Source of the DNA: Formicarius rufipectus
Lineage: Eukaryota; Chordata; Aves; Passeriformes; Formicariidae
Length of the DNA: 64,000 bases
Direction: 5' to 3'
Assembly (NCBI GenBank): GCA_013399695.1
Contig: VXAU01004747.1
Location: 1,526,173-1,590,172 of the forward strand
A program made the translations under genes and the position numbers. Shown here in pieces: positions 42,801 to 55,966 of this stretch. The first letter of the stretch is position 1. The number at the start of each line of letters is the position of its first letter. Under the pieces are notes generated by a model. That model did no database searches, was not told where the DNA came from, and saw nothing but the letters and a program-made list of their open reading frames with translations.

Positions 42801-45800
42801 TGGCCACCACCAGCCTGCCCTCATCAGGCAGCAGGACCAGTCGGAGAAGGGGCAGGGGGATGGCAGTGGGGAATGTCATGCCCTGCTGAGCAGCTGAGTT
42901 GCAAAGACAAAAAACCCCTCAGTTGCAAAGATTAGCAACACCTGAATAGCCCTTCTGCCATCTTGCACATCATCGCCAGAGACATTTCCCTGTTGTACCA
43001 GCTTTACCTCAAGGGATGGATGCCTCTGCAAACCATGCTGCCCTCATCGCCACTCTCATGCCACTTCCTTCTCCCTGACCACACCAGGTAGGCCTGATGG
43101 CTTTAGACATTGAAGGGGCTGGAGCTCCAAAAGCCCTGCCAGGTTCCCCACCCACACAAGTGACCATGGGGCTCTGCCTTCATCAGCAGTATGTGGGTTT
43201 CTAATCAGCCTGCTCACAAAGAAAATACTTGAAAAGGTAAAACAGGTGTAGCCTGGAGGCTCAGGAGCCAGAGATGAAATAGGAAAACTCCCAAAACTTC
43301 ACTGTTTTCCTTCTTTTTGTTTTACTCTCACCATCTTTATGCTGGTTTTTGGTTTTCCACAGGTTTACCCTCCCCAAGGTGCACGAGGGTAGCACTATGC
43401 CAGGCCCCCTGGGAGAGCTGCTGGTGTTCTAGGAGGACTTTACAGCCTCCTCCTTCAGCCAAGATGCTTTCTCACAGGAGTGGGAGAGCTGAGCTGTGGC
43501 ACCCATCCCACTCCCCTTGCAAATGGTGGGGGTCCTGGACAGGCTGGCAGTCCCCCACTCTCCATCCGGCTCACACCAGCATGTGCATTCCCATCTACAC
43601 AGTGCGTCTGGAGCAGCAGCTCCTGTCTGGGACATCTCCTGATGAGCTGGTCCCCTCCCTTTGCCTCTTCCCCAGGGCAGCCAAGCCACGTGGCTCCATG
43701 CAAGCGCAGCGGGAGGACAGATCTGAGGAGACAGGAGGAAAACGAACTCCCTTAAATGTGATGGAGGCAACTGCCTGGTTCTGTCAGCCATTGCCCCTTC
43801 TGTCCCCCTCCCCCCACACCCAGCTTGTCTCCTGCTGTTTTCCTCTCTTTCTGGGTATAAGATGTCACAAGGATTAGGCCCAAATCTCCCCTGGGTGCTG
43901 GGCTCGGCCCCTGCTTATCTCTTGAGGTCACCTTGGAGGCGAGCGCGGCCCCCTCCAAACTGGGTGTCGGCCACAAAGGCGTTTGCAGTGGAAATTGCAC
44001 CCGTGAAATGCTAGTCACAAGCAGATGTGAAGCTGTGTTGTCACCCTTCACGAACAAACCCTTTAAAATATCCTGGTCTGGTGACCAGGTTGCATTGCTG
44101 CTGGAAGAGGGATCACTGTTCGCAGAAACAGCCAGGCTGAACCAGGGCAGAGGGGCTGGAGCAAGGTTGGGGGGAGATGCTCAGGCAGAGCCCTGTCTCC
44201 AAACCCTTTAAGGTTTTTGGCAGTTCTCAGGGTGGTCACTGAATGTCAGTCTGTGAAACATGGTGCTGGCACCACGATGGCAAGGTGCGCAGATGTGTGT
44301 GGCAGTGAGCACTGGCAGTCACAGCAGTGACTGGCACTGTGTCCCAGGAAGATCACTATCATTTCGGGGACATTGATGTCAAATGATGCAGCGCATGACA
44401 TCTGTTCCATGACCTCTCTGGCAGCTGATGCAAACCTCATGGGCTGTCCTAGTGAACCTCATCTCCTTCCCAGAGTGGCCGTATCTGCCCCTGACGCCCC
44501 AGAGCCAACCCTGCCCTTCTGTGCCCATGTGTCCAGGGCGTGTGAGATGGATGCCGTTTTCCTGCTGCCTCTTTCCCCTGAGCATTCATCCACAGCAACA
44601 CACTGCCTCTGCCACCATCAGGGCAACCACCTTACTCCCGAGTGTCCCAGCAGAGAGTCCCTGTGGTCCTGGCACGCAGCAGCTCCGCAGGGGAGCTGCC
44701 TCACCACCACGCGTTAATGAGGAGTTAATTGCACGTGACATTGCCTGAGCCAGCGAGTTCTCTCCTGGGTCTCCAACAACATTTGGCCAAGGATGGAGTG
44801 CAAGAGGGAGAGTCAGTGCTGCCGGTATATGTGCTCCAAGACAGGCAGCGAGGGAGCAAGGGCTGCCGCATCTTTATTCCCTCTTGACCCATTTAAAGCA
44901 AGCACCGGTGACTAAGGGAGCTGGCAGGAGGATAAAAATACCTCCCACATGTTCACTATGAGGCCAGGGACAGAAATAGGGGTGCCATCACCTCTCCAGT
45001 GAGTGGTTGGGGTCACCCAGTGTTTTGCAATCCTAAAAGTGAAGTCCCCCAGTGTCTCTCACAGCAAACACAATTACAACGGGGGTCTCCTCATGTATCA
45101 TCCCAAAAGTCGGCTCCCTTGCAACCTCCCTTTCCTTCCTCGGGGCCAGAACAATCAGAAAAAAAATCCCAACATCTGCGTTACTTCCAGCAAAAGGAGG
45201 AAATCATCACACAGGGATGTCTTCCCTGCAAACCTCAGCTATGCAGGTCACTGCACTGCTGCCAAAACGTCTGCGTTGCTGCACTGCTCACCCCATTGGG
45301 GTCACATCCCTGTAGGGATATGTCCCACTGCAGACAGAGAGTACAGGTCCTGGGATCCTGCTCATCTCCCTGGCCTGAGCTGCTCCAGACACTGCATTGC
45401 CATCTCATGGGAAAACACACAGGTTTTTCTGAGTAGTGAGATTTTCTTGGTAGCAGAGATCTGGTGCTGTCTTCCTGGCTCCTCTGCACTGGCATACCTT
45501 GGAGCTTTTGAACTTGGAGTGGGTTCAGCACATCGTTGCTTTGCAAGCAAGATACTGGAGACCAGCAACCACACCTGGTACCTGGTAGTTTATTTGCTCT
45601 TCTTCAGGTCACACAGCTGGGTGCTGCTTTGTTAAACCTTGGAAAACATCTTTTGTAAGCACCAAAATATGGAGTGAACCTGGTCTCTTAGCAAACCAAA
45701 GGTCTTAAACCAAGCAACCGTACTGCAGCAGATATTCCCTCCACCTGACTGCACCCACCAGTTCAGAGGGAAAGAAGAACCAGTGCAGGAGGGTGCTATG

Positions 45801-47869
45801 CACAGGCTCACAGAGGGGAGCAGTTCTCCTCACATGGGGTAGCATAGAGTGATGTCATGAGGAGACATCAGCCAATCTCCCTCCCTGGTGGGTGCAAAGC
45901 CCACTGGTCAGGCACGGGGACAAGGGCTGGTGTGAGGCCAGCCATGGTTACCGAGACCCGTGGGTTCATGGAGAAGGCACTCAAACTTTGTGGAGTTTTT
46001 TAACAATTTGTCCATAAAAAGCTGGGAGCTTGAAATGAGTTAGAACAAGGATCTGGCAAGCTCCAGATCTCCCCCTCTTCCCTTGTGCCAAGCTCCCTGC
46101 CAGGGATGGAGAAGGCTTGAAAAGCAGAGAGCAAGCAAGTCTCTCTTTGCCTATGGCTTTCATGGAATTGATATATCTCCAAAATCTGGGTAAGCATTAG
46201 CAGGAGACTGAATGTTGAGGCAGAGGTTTACGGGCACCAGCTGGTTGCACAGCATGCTGAGTGGGCAGCACCAAGAACCCAAACATTGCTGTCCCTGAAG
46301 GACTTGTTTGCTTGATATATCCACCCAGATATATAAGTAGACTGTGTAGGGCAATGCCTTAATGCTAGTGAGGGTGTAAATTGGTCTCCTGGAGAGTTGG
46401 AGTTATTGGGGGAAGCAGTATATGCTGAAATAGGCAGTCCTGCTTACTAAATCTGTAATTCCAGCTCTGGCTATATTTTCATCTTTCTAATAATATGTGC
46501 AAATATAGTAAGGATGAATCACAGGCTGCAGGCTTCAGGGTTTTTTTCCCCTTTCTCTGCAAATCCATCATGTGGGGGAGAGGGGCTGACAGAGAAAAGA
46601 TGCTCAGACCCAGGGGAGAGCCTGTCCCAGCCAAGTCTAAAGCCATTCTCTTGCACCTCTGCATGATGTCAATCCCAGCCAGGAGCAAGCAGTCCATTCC
46701 ACTCTGATTGCCTCCACAATTTCATGCCAGCAAGCTTAACACTCCTGCCCAAGGCCTTTTCTTTCCCAGGACACTCCAGAACCATTCCCAAACTCGTGGA
46801 CCTGTCCCATTCCTGTCTGCATCCCAGGACTTGTACATCCCCCCATATGGATTTGCCTGCTGGGAATTTTTTGCTTTGTTGCAAGGACCTTTTGCAAATG
46901 TTAATGCTTTCTTTGCGCTGGAGAGTTCTTCGGCTGATCTGCCACAACACATTTCACACGCTTCTCCTAAAATTATGCCCTTTGCTTTTCCCAGTGTTCA
47001 AGCTGAAGCAGAGCCTGGTGTGCCAGCGGCATGCAAGGAGAGCAGCTTGTCGGCTGTGCCCGGGTTCGGGGGCAGAGGGGCAAGGGGTTAAGCACTGCCC
47101 AAGTGAGCATTTGCTGGACGGTGGCTCCAGGGCAGAGTGGGGACAGCAGGGGTCTGTGTCCCACCCTGTTGCTTGGGCTTTGTAGGTGCCCTCAGTGGGG
47201 AGAGGAGGATGGATCAGAGGATCCCTTGAAGCAAGACAGTCTTCAGCCCTATGACAGTGCACATAAACTTGAGTTCAAAGTATGTTACAAGTTAGGCACA
47301 AGCATTTTAGCTGCAGATGGTTCTGTATTTGGGCTGAAAGCAAGGGATGAGCTAAAGATAAGCTCCTCATAACACCTCCCAGGCCAGCGGTTTCCCTCCA
47401 GTTTCTCTCTGTTGGAGCCCACCCACTCTGGGCTATGCACACTCCCTGCACAGCCTTTAACCATCTCCTGGATTATCACTGCCACTTTCTGGGCTAGGAG
47501 GAGGAAAACTTGACATGCCCCATCAGGTCACTGAAGCTGAGGGAGCAGAGGGCACTGGCCATGATGTGAGAGGCAGAAGGTGGAGAGAATTTCCCACCAT
47601 AAAATGACCCCTGAGATCAAGGGAGCCTCTCCTGAGCATGGGATCAGCGCTCAGTTAGTTGCAGAGGACACACACTGTCACAGGGAGGTGGTGCTTAGGG
47701 GGCCTTTTTAGTGCTCCCATGGCCATTTCACATCAGGGCTGGAAATGGGGCTCAGGTGGGCAGGTGAGTGCTGGGAACGGGTCAGTCAGGCTCCTAAAGA
47801 ACTGGCCTGACACATACCCCACTACTCTCCAAATTCCTTCAAAGGACTTTCAGCAGCCCTCTGGCACAA

Positions 47870-48110
47870 TGGGCCCATGCACATGGACATCCTCTACCCC
47901 CCCTGCATCCTCCCAATCCCCTTCATCCCTGTATCTGCTGCATTCTCCTGCATGCTCTGCATCCTCCACCTCCTACCATATCCCCCACGTGCCTATGCAA
48001 CCCTTTGCATCCCCCAAATCCTCCTGTGTACTTCCATCCCCTGCATTCCACCACAGTTTCTGTAACTTCCCACATCCCCTGCATCATTGCATTCCACCTC
48101 TCCAGAACAT
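47870..48110. repeat. Degenerate CATCC / TGCATCC low-complexity array
   Basis: Roughly 240 bases of C- and T-rich sequence with recurring CATCC, CTGCATCC, CCCCTGCAT words at irregular spacing, some stretches nearly pure pyrimidine. No coding meaning. Confidence 0.6.
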
Positions 48111-48289
48111 ACGTGGCTTACAGGGAACTTACAATAACCCCCCAGCCACCCTAAACCGTAAATGAGGACACTTAAAGTTAACCCTCTACCATCAGGATTG
48201 CCCTCAGACACCCCTGTTGGGAAATGCTGCAAGGGGATCCGGATTCTGTCTGACACTGGCTCTCCCTGGCCAATGCCGGCTGTAAGCAG

Positions 48290-48560
48290 TTAGTCATGAC
48301 TATCATCTCTGTGGTTAGAGCTGCTTAAATGCATCTTAAATGACTCATTGGGGAATTTTTATTATATTTTTTAATAACTCGCAGTGTCACTACAGGGCAT
48401 GAAGTTTGCTTCGCTGAGTTTGTTTGCCTGTTCCCTTGCAGAAATAAATAATTGAGGAGCTGAATAGCAAACCAGAAACCCAGAGAGACCACTACTGGGA
48501 ATACATTGAGAAATGTGCCACCCTGGCAGCATTTATAGATTTAATTTTTATATTAGTGGT
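48290..48560. promoter_or_regulatory. AT-rich island, possible conserved non-coding element
   Basis: Contains TGACTCA (AP-1 type, near 48341), long A/T words (AATTTTTATTATATTTTTTA) and AATAATTGAGGAGC, flanked on both sides by GC-rich DNA. No ORF. Function inferred only from composition. Confidence 0.25.
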
Positions 48561-50984
48561 GAGGCGTGGGGAACAGAGACAAGAGGGAATTTGGCAGGAG
48601 GGTATTAAGAGGGGTGGGTCTGGGGAGGCAGTGAGCTGGGGCTGTGGCTTTGAGGGATGCTTGGAAGGGGTTTAATGAGTCTCTCCTTCCCCATCAGCCC
48701 AATTCACTGCTCCAACCCCTTCTGACCCCCAACGATGGAATTGTCCAGTGTCAAAATGATGCTCTCTCTCATTTGAAGCAGAAAGTGCTTTTATCATCTC
48801 ATTCTACATGTAAGCCAGGACCGCCCTCAGGGGAGGGCAGTGGTGGCCACAAGGGGCCAACAAGGGTGACAGGCTGCAGCCGTCCCTCTTGTGCCCATCC
48901 TTTACCCCGATCAGCTCCAAGGAAGGTGAGTGGATACCCTCTGCAAGGGTTGAAGTCCTTGTCAGACACCACTGGGGATGCTAATGGAGAAGGCAAACCT
49001 CTTAGCTAGGGAAAACAGCATTAACTTTTTTTTTTTTTTTAATCATCCAAATACTTTTCCAGTGCTGCATTTAAAGCACCAGGTTTAAAATTATCCTAAC
49101 TTCACAAAGAATTAACAGCCTTACCAAAAATATTATTATTGCCACAGAATAAGAATGGCAATTACTTTTTGGCGGAGGAGGAATATGATCTTTTGTGTGT
49201 CGCCCCCACTATAAATCTCTTTTCAAACCAATATCCTGATCTGTCTCACAGTTGTTGGCTGCAGGTGCCTTCATCCCAGAGTTTTGCCACTTCACAAGGT
49301 GCCAGCACTTCTCAAATCAGGAAGCGACATCTCGGTTGTGGGACCCAGTCAGACTGCAACCCTCATAGGGAAGGAAATGAGAAAGACATCTGCATCATTG
49401 AAACTTTACAGGACAAGGAGGCGAAAGATGGGGGAATCTCTTGAAAAATCCCACCTGCTGTTCCTTGCCTGCAGTCCTCCTCCCAGCATGCCTCCTGTGG
49501 GTGTTATCCAAACTCCTGTGCTCACCCATTGATCTGGGCTCCAAATAGCTCCTGCCAGCACCGGTGAGCTGTGGCCAGCTGACACTGGCAACTGTGGATG
49601 AAGGACACGGCATCCCATTCTGATATCACCCCACTGCTGGTGACTCCCTCCCTCTGCACCCCTCTGACTGCACCCTGGTCTCTCAGCACAGCCCCACTCT
49701 CAGAAAAAGGGGGAGAAAAGAGGAAATAACCTAAAGCAGGAGAGAGGCGAGGACGCAATGGAGGCTTGGAGCAGGGCTCTGGCAGTAGCCACCTTGCTGA
49801 TCCCTTTTGGGGGGTCCAAAAGTGGACCCTTACTTTTGTGGTTTTCCACATCATGTGTCTACTTTTACAGCCCTCTGGGAATGCCAGCCTCTCTGCAGGA
49901 GGAGAGCCCTGCATTTCTTAGAGTAGGGAGGGGTCAGTCCCTGTCACTGTGGCACTTCGAAAGGAGTGCAGAGGCTCTCCCCGCACAATCTGCCTGTCAT
50001 CACTGATCACTTCAGGTGTCAGATGAGTTTTGTGTCACTGGGCAAGGCTCTACTTGCCTCGCTAGCTGTGACCACGATGAAGAGTGAGTTGAAAATGACC
50101 CAGCTTGCTGTGGAAGAGGGGCAAGTTACCCCCCAAAGCCTGAGGGATGTGCAGGTTTGCCCTATGCCTGCCTTGGAGCCCTTTCTTGAAGCATCCCCTG
50201 AGCAGGACCAGACTGATGCCTCAGCACAGTGCTGAGCATCCTCCTCCATGAGGTTCAGCATGTCTCTGTCCCTGCATCTCCAGGGTGTGGTAGGGGACAA
50301 AGGCATGGGCACCCTGAGAGCATTCAGGGCAGCTACTGGGGCAGGAAGGGGGTTTCCCTCACATTCACCACGTCCTGCCCAAGCCCAGGGTGCACTCACA
50401 GCCTAGCAGGTAGCTCTGGAGGCAGCTGACCTCATCCCAGAGCATGGGGAAGGGGCTATGTAAAAGGGTGTGGAGGGGTGAAGTGGAGCACATCACAGTC
50501 CCTGTCCAACCACTTTGGTTCCCAAGGTCTGGTTTTGAGTGGTCCCTGGAAAACCCAATGTGATGGCTTTGCTCCACAGTGATGGGGAGAATGTGGGGCT
50601 GTCCCTTTCTGCCAGGAGAGCTGCTGCCTGCTTACCACAGCCCCTCAGGTGGTTTTGGGCTGTCCTTTCACCTTACACCCCTGGGAAACTTCTCGCTGAG
50701 CACGGCCAGCAAAGCAGGGAGCAGCGGGGGTGGCCCCAGGGGAGAGCATCAGCCCACAGAGGCAGTAAGGAAACGCCCTCCGTGCCAGGTACCCAGGCAG
50801 GCACTGTGACCCCTCCCACAGCTCCCTCAGCACCCTAAAATACTGGAGTGGGGAGGGGCAGATACTGTGTTTGAAAGTGACCAATGCCACACCTCAGCAT
50901 CTCCCTGGCATGCCTATGGGCCAAAGTGATCCTGACACTAAGCAAAGGAAAGGGAGGCTGATAGAAGCTGAGTGGTAATTTTTC

Positions 50985-51130
50985 TCCTTTTTTTTTTTTT
51001 TTTTTGGTTTTAATCTTTCCTTAAGTGCAAACACCATCTGTCTCCCCCAACTCTGTCAGCGCTTCCAGTCCCCAGGCAGCTTCGCTCTTCTTAATTACTG
51101 TCATTAGGCAGTGGGTAGCAATTAGGGAGG
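50985..51130. promoter_or_regulatory. Poly(T) tract followed by homeobox-type sites
   Basis: A T-run of about 20 at 50989-51006 is followed by TTCTTAATTACTGTCATTAG and AGCAATTAGG, TAAT-core words in a short AT-rich block. No element body was recognised. Confidence 0.25.
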
Positions 51131-53051
51131 GATGCTGATGAGCAGCATCAGGAAGGCTGTAGTCCCCTGACAACATCGTGCAGGGAGCTGGCCAGCCCCT
51201 TCTCCCCTAGCCCTGGGCCTTTTCCAGCTGGGGAGCTTGGTGGGTAGCACGCTAGTTTCTTTTTTGGTAGAGGCTGACAGGGAGGGCATGGGGAAAAGGA
51301 GTGCTGGCTGGCAGGTTTGTGTCCCATAGAATGCCCAGGGAGGCCTGACACCACCGGGAACAGGCTGCTGAAGGAAGCAGGGCGATGATCAAGGTGCCCA
51401 GTGCTCTTGGGGAAAGGAGCAGCAGCTCTCTGTGCCTCTGGTTGCCCCACTGCACCATGCCTGCTCTGCCCACAGGTGTCCTGACACCAGTGACCATTTC
51501 TCCTGGGCAGTCCAGAGGCCATGGTGATCGGCTGTGTGGCTGGATGGAGTCAGGCTCAGTTGTCACACTTCCCTTTGGACAAAGTGGAGCTGGCCACTAG
51601 CATGCTTGGCTCTCCCTGCTTCCCCTTGCTGCATTAGGGCATCCACCCTCCCGTACAGCACCCTGTGGCACTGCAGCCACACAGGCCGGTGTGTGGTGTC
51701 ACTGCCACCTCGTGGCAGGCGCCCTGGGCCTGCTGACCTCTCTTCTTCACCCTCATCCTCCCACGGCTGTCCCCCGAGGATTGCAGGGGCACCCATGCGT
51801 CCCTGTGCCCTGACTGGTGCAGGGAAGTGAATGGTGGGAAAGCTTCCTATGGAATGGGTTGAGGTCCATGTCCTGCAGGCAGGTGATGGGGTGGCCACAC
51901 AGCCCTGTTCTTCTTGAAGCAAGGGGGGGATTGAGGGCTGTGCCCAGAGACAGACGGTCCCTGTTGGACTCTGTCCATCAGAGTATTACTTTGTGCGTAG
52001 GATGAAATGGTGCTCACCATTCTCTGCCTGTCCTGCCCACTGTCAAGGTCCACCACCCACAGAAAACCCATGGAGGGGCAAGTTGGGTCTGTGGGGGTCT
52101 GTGGGGGCGGTACTTTAGGCTGGATAGCTCGGCCTGTGGGTGAACAGTCAGGAGACTAAACTCCTGGGTGAACCACTGTGGGAGTGGAGAGGAGGGGAGA
52201 AAGCGAGGGAGAAGGACTCAGGTGAGGAGTCTGACAGAAGAAAGCTGAACACTTTGGAGGCTGGGGAACCTGTGGGATTGAGGAGGGTTTGGCAGACAGG
52301 ACTGGTGGCTGGAAAAGAAGCCTCTTAGCCAAATGTCTCCCTGCCCTGTGCCACCATGCCTGTTGGCCAGTTGGCTCCTGCCTCTGGGACCAGGGATGAA
52401 AACAAGCCCCCATTCCTAGGGGACACCAAGTCTTATTTACCACCAGCATTGTTGTTGGAACTTGCAGGAGCTCAAATACACTGTGACCACTGTGATACTG
52501 GAATCAGTGGAGTTGAAATGTCTAAAGAGATACCTGAGGTGATTTTGCAGTGAGGAGGGTTTTAGCCTTGACTCCTTCTTCCTGCTGAGGGATTTCCTCA
52601 GTCTTTCCTCTGTCTCTCTCTGAAACCCCGTGCCCCTGCAGCCAGCTGAAGCCTGGCTTCACCAGTCTTTCTAGGCAGTTGTGCAGGCAGTGGGGTGGGT
52701 GCTGGGCTGGGGAGGAAGCACAGCTCCTGCTTCACAGGCAGAAGTGAGAAACTACTATGGAAAGTCAAAGAAAGACAGGTAACTCCCCCTCCCCCACGTA
52801 AAAAAAGACTTTCCCCATTCTTTGTCCTATCAGCCAGCTCCTGGTATAGCCATGGGGAAGTGCAGGTGGCCAGGGATCCTGGCCATGCAGGTGGCCATGC
52901 ACAGGGAGCATGCTGGTGACGTTGGTGAAGAGAGAGCCTCTCCAGCTCAAAGCTCTGCTGTACCCCAAAGACCACCATGTCAGAGACCCCTGAAGCCAGG
53001 GGAATGGGGACCCCATACAGACCTCTGATCATGCACTGGCAATGGGTTCAC

Positions 53052-53057
53052 TTTATT
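53052..53057 (-). terminator. Possible distal TNFRSF13C polyadenylation signal
   Basis: TTTATT on + gives AATAAA on minus, in AAAGAATAAAGTGAACC, followed by GT-rich sequence. A second AATAAA lies at 53473-53468. Either would give TNFRSF13C a 2.2-2.6 kb 3' UTR; the human gene, as I recall, also has a long one. Confidence 0.4.
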
Positions 53058-55652
53058 CTTTAATTTTTACAACCTTATTTTTCATCTCTATTCCCTTGGC
53101 TTTCCATGCAGCCAAGGCAAAGAGACCCTTGCCCTGTACATAAGGATGGAGAGACACACAGAGGAGGTTGCAAATCCAGCCCAGGCCCAGGCAGACAGAG
53201 CAGGAAGGGAGCCACACCACCACTATCAGCTCACCACAGCTGGTATTTGGGCAGGCAAGAGATGGGGAAAACACCCCACAGGCCATAACAGACAGGAGAT
53301 TCAAGAGGAACTCACTGGCTGAGGAATCCAATGTGGAACAAATTCCTACACTACAAACTACAAATGCCAGTGGCATCTCCTATAGGGAGATGCCTGGCTT
53401 AAGTTCCAGCAGAAATGAGAGCAGAAGTCCTTACCTGAGCAGAAAGAGGGGCTTTTTCAATAGGATTTTTATTGGTGTTTCTTTTTCAAATCACCACGTT
53501 GCCTGGGGTGGACAGCGCATCCACAAGCTGGGCTGCAGTAGTCACTGAGCAGGAAGTGGAGGATGGTCCTGATAGTTCTGCTCCATTTCCCTCTCACCCC
53601 CATCTCCCATGAAACAGGTTGCTCTGCCTCCCACCAGCAGTCCTTCTGCCAGCACCAGAGCATCCTCCAACCTGGCTTGGGGTCTTTTCCCCACTCCAGG
53701 TGCACAAAGGTTGCTTGAAGTTATTTCACAGAGTTGGGTGTGGAGCATGAGTATGAGGAGATGTCTGATTCATGCTGTGGGAATACCCCTCCTGCAACGG
53801 GCAGCATGGCTGTTGTGGATAACCAGGAGCCCAGTGCTGGAGCCTCCACTGTTCCTGCCAGTTAACCACACATGCCTCAGGCCCCAGGAGACAGTCACTG
53901 GGCACATGGACTACCTCCTCCACCATCCTCAGCCCCAAGGCCAAGACGAGGATGCATCTCATCCTGGGTCATGCAGAGCCTCAGCTGGGTGAAAAACCAC
54001 CTCTGCCAGTGTGCTTAGCTCTGGGGGAGGAGTCATGGTGAGGAATTTTGGCCTTGGCACTTGTGGCTGTGCTTCTGGTTCTCGTTATGTAACAGATGCT
54101 ACAAGTCTGGCTCTGGTGCCACAGATAGAGGAGAGGAGGGAGGGTCACCCTTCAACAGCAGCATCTGTCCTGCAGTCCCAGAAGAGAACTCAGGCTTGGA
54201 CAAGGAGTCACCTTCCCACCATCAGAGAGACACCCTCTCCACACAGTGCCCCCAGGTGACCCTACTGGTACTTGGTGACCCATTGGTGTTTGGTGGCAGT
54301 GCTCCCACACCTTGTTCGACTGCCTCTGCTCAGTGTCCAAAGCCTCCTGGACAAGGAAGCCACCTCACATTATGAAAAGCGGATCCAGGTTGTTGCTGAG
54401 ATTACGCTTCATGTAAATAACCCCTAAAAGGTGCTTCTAATTGCCTAATCACCTCCTCAAGGGCCAGCAGGGCTTCTCACCCAGTGTGTTGGCCTGTCCC
54501 TGTTCAGCCAAGGGGATCAGCTGTTGTAATTACTCAGAAACAGCAATCCCACACTGTTTCATTTCCGAAACAGAGCCCTTCCTGCTCAGTAAAGCCACTT
54601 GCAGGCGGGTGAAGAAAACAATCTACAGAGAAATGCCTGGAACCAGCAATGCTGGCTAGCTCTGGCACACAGGCAAAGCCTTGAGGACACTCACATAAAT
54701 TAAGTCATCCTGCCTACACTCGCATCACTCCCTGACTGGTTTTGTGCAGTGCAGAAACATCCATCCCAAGTGACACACAGTATTTCTGCAGCGACAGTAA
54801 GCTGAACTGACGGTTGTCTGGGGCTGTAATGACAAGTTCATGGAGCTCCTCTAGACTAGCTGTCTCTGTTGCCTGCCCCTGGTCCTCCTCAACTTCAGGG
54901 ATTGTAGGTCAGAGCAAGGAGTGAATGTTTTTCCCCTCTTCACTGCTTGGGAAGATGGACTTTCTTTCCATCCCCAGGGTACCTACCTGTGGAGGGGGTT
55001 CCTATGAGTGCCAGTGGATACCCGCCACTCTGTGAGAGTGCCCAGAGAGAGAAGAGACCTGGATATTACAGAATGCAGTAGATGGGGCAGTTGGACTGTG
55101 GATGGAGTAGGTGCTGGATGTGCCTTGCTCCATATGGTCCCAAGTCTACTATTATTGAGGTCAGCAGCAAAAATGGAGCTACTGTGGTTTGGGACTTGGT
55201 CCCAATGTAACTCCCTGCTTCTCTCAATTCTCTTTTACCCGTGATGTTTCTGCTATTCCAGGCCCATGTTCTCAAGCATTACCCATTCAGCAGCAGACCT
55301 ATCCTGGCACAATGGCAGCCTTGCAAATGGCACAGCAGTTTCTACCACACCCCATCCTCATGGGTCTTGTCTCCTTTGCCTCCTCCTAATGGCTCAGCTA
55401 TGGCAGGTGATAGCAGTTCACTGTAATTTGGCATGATCCATTTTGGCTTCTTCCAGTGCTTACAGGTGTAACTTGGGATTCAGCACAAACAGGAAAGCAG
55501 AAAAGGACAGTCATCTTAGAAGGCTGATCTTGCTTAGGGCGAAACCTGGACTTCAGAGAGGTCATATCTGCAGAAGGCTTCACTCATCCCAGGAGTGGGC
55601 TGTGGGTGTCCACAAGGAGCAGCTGGAGCACTCCAGCCCCATTCCCTCATCC
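53058..55652 (-). other. TNFRSF13C: Probable TNFRSF13C 3' UTR
   Basis: Downstream of the TNFRSF13C stop on the minus strand no AATAAA appears until 53473-53468 and 53057-53052. No exon or repeat is recognised between them. An AT-rich patch at 54370-54480 (TGCTGAGATTACGCTTCATG, TTCTAATTGCCTAATCACC) stands out. Confidence 0.4.
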
Positions 55653-55966
55653 TCAGACTCTCTCCTCTCTGGCACAGTTCTGGGTGGTTTTGGTGGTGAC
55701 CAGGGCTGTGGCCCCCATCTCAGTGGCAGGCAGCGGGAAGCTGTGGTTGCATTCCTCATGATGGGGGTATACAGCAGAGAGCAGAATGATGTCACCATCA
55801 GCATCACCCTGGCAGCATGGCCTCTGCTTTGCCCTGGCTTTCCCAGGTGGCCCCCGTATCTTCAGGCCCCTGTCAAGATGCAGGCATGGGTCTGGGTCCA
55901 TTGCACCATCTCCCTCTGGCATGGCAGTGTCCTGGCTGGGCAGGGGACTGTCACTGTCCATGTTTG
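55653..55966 (-). CDS. TNFRSF13C: TNFRSF13C exon 3 (cytoplasmic tail)
   Basis: Acceptor gtcccctcccag. It encodes residues 103-206 with the stop at 55655-55653. DGDIILLSAVYPHHEE and HSFPLPATEMGATALVTTK are conserved signalling segments; the last holds the TRAF3 site. The extreme end, NCAREERV, continues past the human terminus. Confidence 0.93.

Larger units (their letters stand above)
35151..53034. other. Intergenic region between SHISA8 and TNFRSF13C
   Basis: About 18 kb with no exon I can recognise on either strand. ORFs here are short, overlap on both strands and show no family motif. Contents that stand out are AT-rich islands at 36400-36880, 48290-48560, 49020-49150 and 50985-51130, a CpG-rich patch at 39690-39880, a pyrimidine-rich CATCC array at 47870-48110, poly(T) tracts, and a possible CTCF-type site at 51703-51720. 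A lncRNA cannot be excluded from sequence alone. Confidence 0.6.

Noticed and set aside
50989..51006. Poly(T) runs as tails of processed pseudogenes (also 7705, 33112, 49026)
   Set aside because: No retrocopy body or target-site duplication was recognised beside any of them.
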